DNA from: Rhodanobacter sp. UBA5168
Lineage (GTDB): Bacteria > Pseudomonadota > Gammaproteobacteria > Xanthomonadales > Rhodanobacteraceae
Direction: 5' to 3'
NCBI GenBank assembly: GCA_002413455.1
Contig: DHXA01000269.1
Coordinates: 1,143-10,556 of the forward strand
DNA: 9,414 nt
This document shows positions 1 through 6,649 of the stretch, piece after piece (positions within the stretch are counted from its first letter, which is position 1; the number at the start of each line of letters is the position of its first letter). Below the pieces are notes generated by a model, which had not been told where the DNA came from, ran no database searches, and was given only the letters and a program-made list of their open reading frames with translations. A program made the translations under genes and the position numbers.

Positions 1-211
1 CATCGCGGTGCGATGCCATCAGCGTGAAGCTGTCGGTGCCGCGCATGAAATACACCGTCGCGCCGTCCGGGGTGAAGGCCGCCGCGCCATCGTCGGCGGT
101 TCCGGCGATCGCGCCCGGCGCGAAGATCGCCGGCGCCGCCGCGCCGGTCATGGCCGCGTGGGCGGTCGATCCGATGGCCAGCAGAACACTCAACGCTGTC
201 GACAATCTCAT
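1..211 (-). CDS. PD40/TolB-like beta-propeller protein, N-terminal part (runs off the window)
   Basis: Seen: reading the minus strand from the ATG at 211 gives 70 codons with no stop up to the window edge. Residues 1-20 (MRLSTALSVLLAIGSTAHAA) form a typical Sec signal peptide with an AHA-A type cleavage site. After it come a FAPGAIAG stretch and a DDGAAAFTPDGATVYFMR stretch at about 40-57. This matches the opening of PD40 (WD40-like, TolB-type) repeats, in which a 'FSPDG..iyF.r' strand recurs once per blade. A Shine-Dalgarno-like GGAGAG lies 5 nt before the ATG and supports this start. Known: exported proteins of this kind fold as periplasmic beta-propellers and usually act as binding or scaffold domains. 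Substrate and full length cannot be told because only the N-terminus is present. The gene is divergent from the NTF2-like gene at 583. Family call is fairly sure, role unknown. Confidence 0.72.
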   Translation of the reverse strand, partial: MRLSTALSVLLAIGSTAHAAMTGAAAPAIFAPGAIAGTADDGAAAFTPDGATVYFMRGTDSFTLMASHRD

Positions 212-582
212 GCGGTCTCTCCGGTGGCGTGGCTTGTGCGTCGACGAACGGATCGGCGGCATCGACGTGGACGATCCGCGCAGGCTGGCATGGGCCGTCA
301 CCGGCGTCGCCGGTACTGTGACAATCGGCGCCGTGGCAAGGACGAGCGGCGCGCCGGCAGGTGCAGGCGGTCAAGGCCTCGCGGGATCGGTGTCGGGTCC
401 GGTTGTCTCGATAGCGGTTCGGGCGGAAGGTCACCGCCGCGGCGTGGCCGGTCTGCCGCTGGACAGCACATTCCGGCCGCTGGTCACCCTGCTGCGGGCG
501 CTCGTCACGAAGGCGATGCGGCCCGGCGGCATGCGCTGCAGGCTGGCTCGGCGGCAACTCCCCCGCGAACGAGGACAGCAGC
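212..582. other. 371-bp gap between divergent genes, no convincing gene
   Basis: Both flanking genes are read outward from this gap, so it should hold their two promoters. No strong -35/-10 pair was found by eye on either strand. Long frames cross the region only because stop codons are rare in GC-rich DNA: their translations are Arg/Ala/Gly-rich with no domain signal. The one structured element seen is a short palindrome at 300-314. Two copies of GGTCACC (429-435 and 482-488) were noted but are probably chance. Confidence 0.5.
300..314. promoter_or_regulatory. Short perfect inverted repeat, possible operator
   Basis: ACCGGCG-T-CGCCGGT is a perfect inverted repeat with 7-bp arms around one base. 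It is bracketed by an outer GTCAC (297-301) and GTGAC (318-322). It lies about 90 bp upstream of the PD40 gene start and about 270 bp upstream of the NTF2-like gene. On the minus strand a TTGTCA (324-319) abuts it and could be a -35 element, but no good -10 follows at the right distance. An operator role is a guess, since short GC palindromes are common in such DNA. Confidence 0.25.
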
Positions 583-1071
583 ATGCGCAAACAACGTTTC
601 TTTCAGATGGGCCTGGCGTGCCTCGCCGTGCTGGTGCTGGGCGCCGAAGCGGTGATCGCGGCGACCTCCGCCGCGAGTGCGGCCAGCATCGACGAATCCG
701 CCCGCAGCGAGGCGGCGGTGATCGCGGTCGACCAGCATTGGGGCGATGCCGAACTCAATGGCGACAACGCCTACCTCGACCAGCTACTGCTGCCGGAATA
801 TCGCACCGTCGACGCCGATGGCGTGGCGCATCCGAAATCAGCCGTGGCGAGAAAACCCGTGTCGGACAAGGACCGACGTACCACGGAGGCATGGCTGAAG
901 GCGCATCCGTCGGGCAAGACGGTGGTGATGCACGGCGATGTCGCGATCCTCTCGTTCTACAACCCGGCGCTGGGGCCGCAACGCGGGGTGCGCTCGTCGG
1001 ACATCTTCGTCTACATCGACGGTCGCTGGCATGCGTTGTATTCGCAGCACAGCAACGCGGGCAAGGGCTGA
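583..1071 (+). CDS. Exported NTF2-fold protein (DUF4440/SnoaL-like), 162 aa
   Basis: Seen: residues 1-27 form a signal peptide (MRKQR, then a hydrophobic stretch at 10-26) with likely cleavage near AVIA-AT. The mature part reads as one NTF2-like domain. Residues 48-72 (AVDQHWGDAELNGDNAYLDQ and onward) match the 'D..W..A...GD...L..LL' helix opening of DUF4440. The stretch 'EYRTVDADG' (72-80) and the closing strands 'HGDVAILSFY' (117-126) and 'SDIFVYIDGRWHALYSQHS' (139-157) fit the curved beta-sheet of the fold. The start is supported by GAGGA 7 nt upstream. Known: the fold covers enzymes, binding proteins and many exported proteins of unknown function, so no reaction is proposed. The gene stands alone, divergent from the PD40 gene and convergent with the efflux operon. 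Family confident, role unknown. Confidence 0.8.
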   Translation: MRKQRFFQMGLACLAVLVLGAEAVIAATSAASAASIDESARSEAAVIAVDQHWGDAELNGDNAYLDQLLLPEYRTVDADGVAHPKSAVARKPVSDKDRRTTEAWLKAHPSGKTVVMHGDVAILSFYNPALGPQRGVRSSDIFVYIDGRWHALYSQHSNAGKG

Positions 1072-1162
1072 ACCTTCCCTCGCCTGATCGGCATTGAGTT
1101 CCGGCCAATCATGGCGGTTCGAGCGTCGGCTCGCTGAAGAGCGCGGCGAACACGCCTTACGG

Positions 1163-1194
1163 GACGTCATTCCCGCTTTCGAGGGAATGACGTC
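1163..1194. repeat. dRS3-like palindrome ATTCCC-N8-GGGAAT, possible two-way terminator
   Basis: Perfect inverted repeat: left arm GACGTCATTCCC (1163-1174), 8-nt loop GCTTTCGA (1175-1182), right arm GGGAATGACGTC (1183-1194). It sits 91 bp after the NTF2-like stop and 65 bp before the end of the convergent SDR gene. A 12-bp GC-containing stem between converging genes could end transcription from both sides, but there is no real T-tract on either strand (only GTTTTG from 1201 on the plus side). The core matches the ATTCCC-N8-GGGAAT pattern of the Neisseria dRS3 dispersed repeat, and similar 'CATTCCCGC...GCGGGAATG' palindromes recur in many proteobacterial genomes. Whether it is repeated in this genome cannot be seen from one window. 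Confidence 0.6.
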
Positions 1195-1259
1195 GTTGGA
1201 GTTTTGACGCCGACGTTCGACTCTCAGGTTTCAACAAGGCGCCTGCAGCGCGGCGGCGA

Positions 1260-2003
1260 TCACCAGGCGATGCGCTGGCCATCGCGGAAGAATCCGCCGG
1301 TGCTGGCGATCTGTTCGGGCAGGCAGGCGGCCCACACGATGCCGGCCGCGCCTTCACCCACCGGGCGGCCGCCGGGGCCGCCCATGTCGGTGGCGACCCA
1401 GCCGGGGCATACCGCGTTGACCAGGATGCCGCTGCCCTCGAGTTCGCTGGCCAGCGCGCGGGTGTAGGTGTTCAGCGCCGACTTGGAGACGCGGTAGGCC
1501 GGGCAGCTGGCGCTGTCGGTGGTGCTTGCGCCGCAACCGCTGGAGACGTTGACGATGCGGCCGTAGCGATGGCGTCGCATCAGCGGCAGCATCGCGCTGG
1601 AAAGGCGCCAGCTGCCGAACAGATGGGTTTCCAGCGCATCGCGCACGGGTGCGATGTCGGTACCGGAGGGGTGCGCAGCGGGGTCGTAGAAAGCGCCGGC
1701 ATTGTTGACCAGCACGTCGAGCCGGCCGTAGGTGATCTCGATCCAGCGCGCCAGCGTGTCGACCTGATCCTGCTGCGTGACGTCGAGCTGCACCGCGATC
1801 ACCTCGCCGGGCGCACCGGCGAGTTTGCGCGCCGCATGCAGGCCCTTGTCGAAATCACGTGCACCCAGCAGCACGGCCATGCCGCGCTCGCTGAGCTGGC
1901 GTGCCACCTCGAAGCCGAGGCCGCGGTTGGCACCGCTGACCAGCGCCACGCGATAGACCGGCGCGGTCGCCGTGGCCGGCACACGTCGGGCCGGGCGGCT
2001 CAT
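1260..2003 (-). CDS. Classical short-chain dehydrogenase/reductase (SDR), last gene of the efflux operon
   Basis: Role: presumed cytoplasmic NAD(P)(H)-dependent oxidoreductase, substrate unknown. Seen (247 aa): the dinucleotide-binding glycine motif is SGANRGLG (23-30), followed by GARD (47-50), LDV (73-75) and NNAG (100-103). The catalytic Ser lies in NVSSG (152-156), YRVSK gives Tyr170 and Lys174, and PGWVATDM (200-207) is the usual post-catalytic stretch. R27 and R49 favour NADP(H) (inference). The helix position that normally carries the fourth catalytic residue, Asn, reads His127 (ETHLFG). Context: its ATG overlaps the stop of the outer-membrane factor gene as ATGA and no Shine-Dalgarno precedes it, so translation probably depends on coupling. 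The 17 residues before the first beta-strand are longer than usual; GTG codons at residues 8 and 19 are alternative starts but less likely. Known parallel: SDR genes smeU1/smeU2 in the SmeVWX operon. Family certain, substrate not. Confidence 0.9.
   Translation of the reverse strand: MSRPARRVPATATAPVYRVALVSGANRGLGFEVARQLSERGMAVLLGARDFDKGLHAARKLAGAPGEVIAVQLDVTQQDQVDTLARWIEITYGRLDVLVNNAGAFYDPAAHPSGTDIAPVRDALETHLFGSWRLSSAMLPLMRRHRYGRIVNVSSGCGASTTDSASCPAYRVSKSALNTYTRALASELEGSGILVNAVCPGWVATDMGGPGGRPVGEGAAGIVWAACLPEQIASTGGFFRDGQRIAW
2000..2003 (-). other. ATGA stop/start overlap coupling the SDR to the pump operon
   Basis: On the minus strand the SDR ATG (2003-2001) and the outer-membrane factor TGA (2002-2000) share ATGA. 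The bases just upstream (AAGCGCCGCGCC) contain no purine-rich ribosome-binding site. This argues for termination-reinitiation and for a fixed expression ratio between the two proteins. Confidence 0.75.
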
Positions 2004-3448
2004 GGCGCGGCGCTTGGGTCAGCCTTGGCGATGGCACTGCAGTGCTCGTCGCCGCAGGCCTGCCAGCCACCACCGAGCGCCTTGTACAGCGCCACGGCGC
2101 GGGTGTTGATCGCCGCCTCGGCCTGGGCCAGATCGTCCTCGGCGGCGAGCTGGGTGCGTTCGGCATCGAGCAGTTCGAGGAAGCTGGTGGCGCCCTCCTG
2201 GTAACGCACGCGGGCCAGGTCGGCGGCGCGCTTGCTCTGCGTGCCCTGGTCGATCAGGTGATCGACGCGCACGCGTTGCTGGTTGAAGCCGGTGACCGCG
2301 TTGTCGATGTCCTCGATCGCCAGCAGCACGGATTGCTGGTAGTTGGCCTGCGCCGCATCGGCACGCGCTTCGCTGGCATGCAGGTTGGCGCGCACGCGCT
2401 GTACGTTGAGGCCAGGCCAGCTGATGCTCGGCGCGAGCGACCAGGCGCGGGTGGCCGGGCTGCCGAAGTCGTTGCTGCGTCCCGAAAGGAAACCGAGGAA
2501 GCCGCCCAGCGTGATGTGCGGGAAGAAATCCGCCTTGGCCACGCCGATGCGCGCGGTGGCGGCGGCGTATTCGCGTTCGGCCATCCGGACGTCCGGACGA
2601 CGCGACAGCACGTCGCCGGCGGCGCCGATCGGCAAGCTCACCGCAATCGGCGCGAAGCTCTTCGGCGAGACGTCGATCTCGAGTTCACCGGGCCTTTCGC
2701 CGAGCAGCACGGCGAGCCGGAATTCACTGGCACTGGCCTGGGTCTGCAGCAGCGGCAACTGCGCCTGCACCGCACTCAGGCGAGCTTTCGCGCTGGCCAC
2801 GTCCTGCTCGGAGCCGGAGCCGAGCTGCTGGCGTAAATCCGTCAGGTGCACAGTCTGCTGCTGGCTTTCGATGTCGCGCCGGGCGATGTCCAGCCGCAGC
2901 TGGCTGCCACGCAATTCGAAATAGTTACGCGCGACTTCGGCCAGCAGGCTGACCTGGGCGTTGTGCAGCGCCGCCTCGCTGGCGCCAAGATCGGCACCGG
3001 ACGCCTCGACCGAACGACGCACGCCGCCGAACAGATCCAGCTCCCACGAGGCATCGAAGCCGGCCTGGTAGGTGGTGACGGTGCTGCGCTGGTCGCTGAA
3101 GCCCGGTTGCTGGCCGCGGCTGCGCGTGTAGTTCACGTCGGTGTCGATCGTCGGCAGCTGATCGGACTTCGCGCCGCTGAGCAGCGCGCGCGATTCATGC
3201 AGGCGTGCCACTGCGATGCGCAGGTCCAGGTTGTTCGCCGCCGCACGCTGGATCAACGCGTCCAGCGTGGGATCGTTGAACTGCTTCCACCACGCGGCCT
3301 GAAACTGCGCGTTGTTTTCCTGCGCGGCATCGAGGCCCTGCAACTGCGGCGCGGCAATCTTCGCTGCGTGGTAGTCGGGACCCACGCTGGCACAGCCGGC
3401 CAGGATCAGGGCCGCGCTGAGCGCGGCGATTTTCAGTAGCGGTTTCAT
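2000..3448 (-). CDS. NodT/OprM-family outer-membrane efflux lipoprotein of the RND pump
   Basis: Role: trimeric outer-membrane channel that lets the RND pump discharge outside the cell. Seen (482 aa): a lipoprotein signal peptide ends in the lipobox LAGC, with Cys19 as the lipidation site, followed by the family start SVGPDY. Two outer-membrane efflux protein repeats follow (about 60-255 and 270-460). Family hallmarks are WWKQFNDPTLDALI (53-66), WELDLFGGVRR (135-145), LSRRPDVRMAEREYAAATA (281-299), KADFFPHITLGG (305-316) and ALYKALGGGW (453-462). The usual end is GGGW; here about 20 extra residues follow, including CGDEHC (465-470). Start: ATG in a TGATG overlap with the transporter stop, with GGAG 8 nt upstream inside the transporter's last codons. 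It is third in the pump operon. Known relatives are OprN, OprC and SmeX; family certain, exact orthology not established. Confidence 0.95.
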   Translation of the reverse strand: MKPLLKIAALSAALILAGCASVGPDYHAAKIAAPQLQGLDAAQENNAQFQAAWWKQFNDPTLDALIQRAAANNLDLRIAVARLHESRALLSGAKSDQLPTIDTDVNYTRSRGQQPGFSDQRSTVTTYQAGFDASWELDLFGGVRRSVEASGADLGASEAALHNAQVSLLAEVARNYFELRGSQLRLDIARRDIESQQQTVHLTDLRQQLGSGSEQDVASAKARLSAVQAQLPLLQTQASASEFRLAVLLGERPGELEIDVSPKSFAPIAVSLPIGAAGDVLSRRPDVRMAEREYAAATARIGVAKADFFPHITLGGFLGFLSGRSNDFGSPATRAWSLAPSISWPGLNVQRVRANLHASEARADAAQANYQQSVLLAIEDIDNAVTGFNQQRVRVDHLIDQGTQSKRAADLARVRYQEGATSFLELLDAERTQLAAEDDLAQAEAAINTRAVALYKALGGGWQACGDEHCSAIAKADPSAAP

Positions 3449-3450
3449 CA
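3446..3450 (-). other. TGATG overlap between transporter and outer-membrane factor genes
   Basis: The transporter stop TGA (3450-3448) and the outer-membrane factor ATG (3448-3446) share one base. A GGAG inside the transporter's last Leu-Glu codons lies at suitable spacing. This shows one polycistronic message and probable translational coupling. Confidence 0.75.
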
Positions 3451-6400
3451 GTGGTTCTCCAGCGCCGGCAGCGCATGCGCGGCGGCACGTTCGGCCGCGC
3501 GCGCTTCGCGGTGCTCGACCAGGGCGCGAATCAATACGTAGAACAGCGGCGTGTAGATCAGCCCGAAGATGGTCACGCCGAGCATGCCGGAGAACACCGC
3601 CACGCCCATCGCATGGCGCATCTCGGCACCGGCGCCGTGCGAGGTGACCAGTGGCACCACGCCCATGATGAAGGCGAACGAGGTCATCAGGATCGGCCGC
3701 AACCGCAGCTTCGCCGCTTCCAGCACCGCCTCGTGCCGGCTCATGCCTTCATGCTGGCGTTCGCGGGCGAACTCGACGATCAGGATCGCGTTCTTGCACG
3801 CCAGCCCGACCAGCACGATCAATCCGATCTGGGTGAAGATGTTGTTGTCGCCACCGCTCAGCCACACGCCGGCAATCGCGGACAAGAGCACCATCGGCAC
3901 GATCAGGATCACCGCCAGCGGCAGCGACCAGCTCTCGTACAGCGACGACAGCACCAGGAACACCAGCAGCACGCACAACGGGAACACCAGGATCGCGGTG
4001 TTGCCGGCGAGGATCTGCTGGTAGGTCAGCTCGGTCCACTCGAAGCTGATGCCGTTGGGCAGGTTGTCCTTCGCGAGTTTCTCCATCGCCGCCTGCGCCT
4101 GGCCGGAGCTGTAGCCCGGTGCCGGTCCGCCGTTGATCTCGGCGGTCGGGTAGCCGTTGTAGTGCTGCACGCGATCCGGGCCGGCACCCTGCTGCACGGT
4201 GACGAACGAACCCAGCGGCACCATCTGGCCCTGCGCGTTGCGCGTCTTCAGCTGCAGGATGTCCTGTGGCGTGTGGCGGAACGCCGGGTCGGCCGAGACA
4301 TTGACCTGGTAGGTGCGGCCGAAACGGTTGAAGTCGTTGACGTAGAGCGAGCCCATGTAGGCCTGCATGGTCTGGTAGACATCACCGAGATTCACGCCTT
4401 CGGCCTTGGCCTTCTCGCGATCCACGTCGGCATCCACCTGCGGCACGCTGACCTGGAAGCTGGAGAACAACCCGGCCAGCGCAGGCTCCTTCTGGCTTGC
4501 GGCGATCAGGTTCTGGGTCTGCTTGTACAGCTCGTCGAAGCCGCGGTCGCTGCGGTCCTCCAGCTGCAGGCGGAAGCCGCCGATCGTGCCCAGTCCCATC
4601 ACCGGCGGCGGCGGGAACACCGCGATGTACGCGTCCTGGATCGCACCGAACTTCTGGTTCAGCGCGCCGGCGATTGCACCGGCCGAAAGCTCGGCGCTGC
4701 GGCGGTCCTCGAACGGCTTCAGCGTGACGAACACGATGCCGGAATTGGTCGAGTTGGTGAAGCCGTTGATCGACAGGCCCGGGAACGCGACCGCATGCTC
4801 GACACCCGGCTGCTTCAGCGCGATCGCGCTCATGCGCTCGATCACGTCCTCGGAACGATCCAGCGAGGCCGCATCGGGCAGCTGCGCGAATGCCACCAGG
4901 TACTGCTTGTCCTGCCCGGGCACGAAACCGGTCGGCACGTGCGAGAAGCCGAACCATGTCAGTCCGATCAGGCCGGCATACACCACCAGCGCCAGCTTGC
5001 CCTTGCCGACGATGCGCTTCACGCCGCCGACGTAGCGCTCCGAACCGCGATGGAACAGGCGGTTGAACGGGCGGAACAGCCAGCCGAACGCGCGGTCGAT
5101 GCCGCGGGTGAGGCGATCCTTCGGCGCGTCATGCGGTTTCAGCAACACGGCGGCCAGCGCCGGGCTCAAGGTCAGCGAATTGAACGCGGAGATCACCGTG
5201 GAGATCGCGATGGTCAGCGCGAACTGGCGATAGAACTGGCCGGTGAGGCCGCTGACGAAGGCGGTCGGGATGAACACCGCGCACAGCACCAGCGCGGTGG
5301 CCACGATCGGGCCGGTGACCTCGCGCATCGCCTTGCGCGTCGCTTCGCGCGGCGACTGCCCGAGTTCGATGTGGCGTTCCACGTTTTCCACCACCACGAT
5401 CGCGTCATCGACCACGATGCCGATCGCCAGCACCAGCCCGAACAGACTCAATGCGTTGAGCGAAAAGCCGGCCAGGTACATCACCGCGAACGTGCCGATC
5501 AGCGACACCGGTACCGCCACCAGCGGAATGATCGACGCGCGCCAGGTCTGCAGGAACAGGATCACCACCAGCACCACCAGCAGGATCGCTTCCAGCAGCG
5601 TGTGCGCCACCGCCTCGATCGAGCCGCGCACGAACACGGTCGGGTCGTACACGATCGAGTAGTCGACGCCCTGCGGGAACTCCTTCTTCAGCTGCGCCAT
5701 GGTGGTGCGCACTTCGTCGGAGATCTGGATCGCGTTGGAGCCCGGCCGCGCAAAGATCGGCAGCGCCACTGCCGGCTTGTTGTCGAGCAGGCTGCGCAGC
5801 GCGTAGTTGTTCGAGCCCAGGTCGACCTTGGCGACGTCGTTCAGATGGGTGACGCCGCCGTTCGCGTCGGTGCGCACGATGATGTGGCGGAAATCATCTT
5901 CACTGATCAGCCGCCCGCGCGTGTTGATGTTGAGCTGGAACGCCGAGTTGGTCGGGCCGGGCGGCGCATTCAGCGCACCGGCGGCGACCTGCACGTTCTG
6001 CTCGCGGATCGCGTTGATCACGTCGCCGGTGGTGAGCGAGCGCTGCGCGAGTTTCTGCGGATCCAGCCACACGCGCATCGAGTATTCGCCGGCGCCGAAG
6101 ATCTGCACGTCGCCCACGCCATCGAGCCGGCCCAGCACGTCCTTCACGTGCAGGCGCGCGTAGTTCGACAGGTACAGCATGTCGTAGCGCTGATCCGGCG
6201 AGGTGAGATGCACCACCATCGTGAGGTCGGGCGAACTCTTCTGCGTGGTCACGCCGAGCCGCTGCACTTCCTCCGGCAGCTTGGGCAGGGCCTGCGCCAC
6301 GCGGTTCTGCACGTCGACCTGGGCGGTGTTGAGGTCGGTGCCCAGCGCGAATGTCACGGTCAGGGTCAGCGCGCCGTCACTGGTGGCCTGCGAGGAGGTG

Positions 6401-6639
6401 TACAGCATGCCCTCGACGCCGTTGATCTGTTCCTCCAGCGGCGTGGCGACGGTTTCTCCGATGACCTTGGGATTGGCGCCGGGATAGGCCGCGCGTACCA
6501 CCACCGTGGGCGGCACCACTTCCGGGTATTCGCTGATCGGCAGCTTGAACACCGCGATGGAGCCGGTGATCACGAACAGCAGCGACAGCACGGCGGCCAT
6601 GATCGGCCGGTCGACGAAAAATTGGGCGATGTTCTTCAT
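3448..6639 (-). CDS. RND multidrug efflux transporter, HAE-1 family, MexF-like
   Basis: Role: proton-driven inner-membrane trimer that captures drugs from the periplasm or membrane and passes them to the outer-membrane channel. Seen (1063 aa, normal for MexF/AcrB): TM1 at about 10-30, then PISEYPEV and a porter domain. The TM4 proton relay reads IGIVVDDAIVVVENVERHI (406-424), with Asp411/Asp412 equivalent to AcrB D407/D408. Lys949 in ACKNAILIVEF equals K940, and Arg979/Thr986 in RLRPILMT equal R971/T978, so every relay residue is present. MexF-type signatures include GLTGQFYRQFALTIAISTVI (464-483), HRGSERY (530-536), the short loop NGFTNSTNSG (625-634) and FPPPPVMGLGTIGG (675-688). Context: 10 nt after the adaptor stop, with only a weak ribosome-binding site (AGGA too far upstream). 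Known MexF-type pumps export chloramphenicol, fluoroquinolones and trimethoprim; substrates here are inferred. It looks intact. Confidence 0.97.
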   Translation of the reverse strand: MKNIAQFFVDRPIMAAVLSLLFVITGSIAVFKLPISEYPEVVPPTVVVRAAYPGANPKVIGETVATPLEEQINGVEGMLYTSSQATSDGALTLTVTFALGTDLNTAQVDVQNRVAQALPKLPEEVQRLGVTTQKSSPDLTMVVHLTSPDQRYDMLYLSNYARLHVKDVLGRLDGVGDVQIFGAGEYSMRVWLDPQKLAQRSLTTGDVINAIREQNVQVAAGALNAPPGPTNSAFQLNINTRGRLISEDDFRHIIVRTDANGGVTHLNDVAKVDLGSNNYALRSLLDNKPAVALPIFARPGSNAIQISDEVRTTMAQLKKEFPQGVDYSIVYDPTVFVRGSIEAVAHTLLEAILLVVLVVILFLQTWRASIIPLVAVPVSLIGTFAVMYLAGFSLNALSLFGLVLAIGIVVDDAIVVVENVERHIELGQSPREATRKAMREVTGPIVATALVLCAVFIPTAFVSGLTGQFYRQFALTIAISTVISAFNSLTLSPALAAVLLKPHDAPKDRLTRGIDRAFGWLFRPFNRLFHRGSERYVGGVKRIVGKGKLALVVYAGLIGLTWFGFSHVPTGFVPGQDKQYLVAFAQLPDAASLDRSEDVIERMSAIALKQPGVEHAVAFPGLSINGFTNSTNSGIVFVTLKPFEDRRSAELSAGAIAGALNQKFGAIQDAYIAVFPPPPVMGLGTIGGFRLQLEDRSDRGFDELYKQTQNLIAASQKEPALAGLFSSFQVSVPQVDADVDREKAKAEGVNLGDVYQTMQAYMGSLYVNDFNRFGRTYQVNVSADPAFRHTPQDILQLKTRNAQGQMVPLGSFVTVQQGAGPDRVQHYNGYPTAEINGGPAPGYSSGQAQAAMEKLAKDNLPNGISFEWTELTYQQILAGNTAILVFPLCVLLVFLVLSSLYESWSLPLAVILIVPMVLLSAIAGVWLSGGDNNIFTQIGLIVLVGLACKNAILIVEFARERQHEGMSRHEAVLEAAKLRLRPILMTSFAFIMGVVPLVTSHGAGAEMRHAMGVAVFSGMLGVTIFGLIYTPLFYVLIRALVEHREARAAERAAAHALPALENH

Positions 6640-6649
6640 GGGGTGGGAC

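Noticed and set aside
429..488. Two direct copies of GGTCACC
   Set aside because: Only 7 bp, two copies about 53 bp apart in GC-rich DNA; chance is sufficient explanation.
24..1097. Long plus-strand frame of 357 codons across the left flank
   Set aside because: It overlaps the NTF2-like gene in another frame, runs antisense to the signal-peptide-bearing PD40 gene and is Arg/Gly/Ala-rich without motifs.
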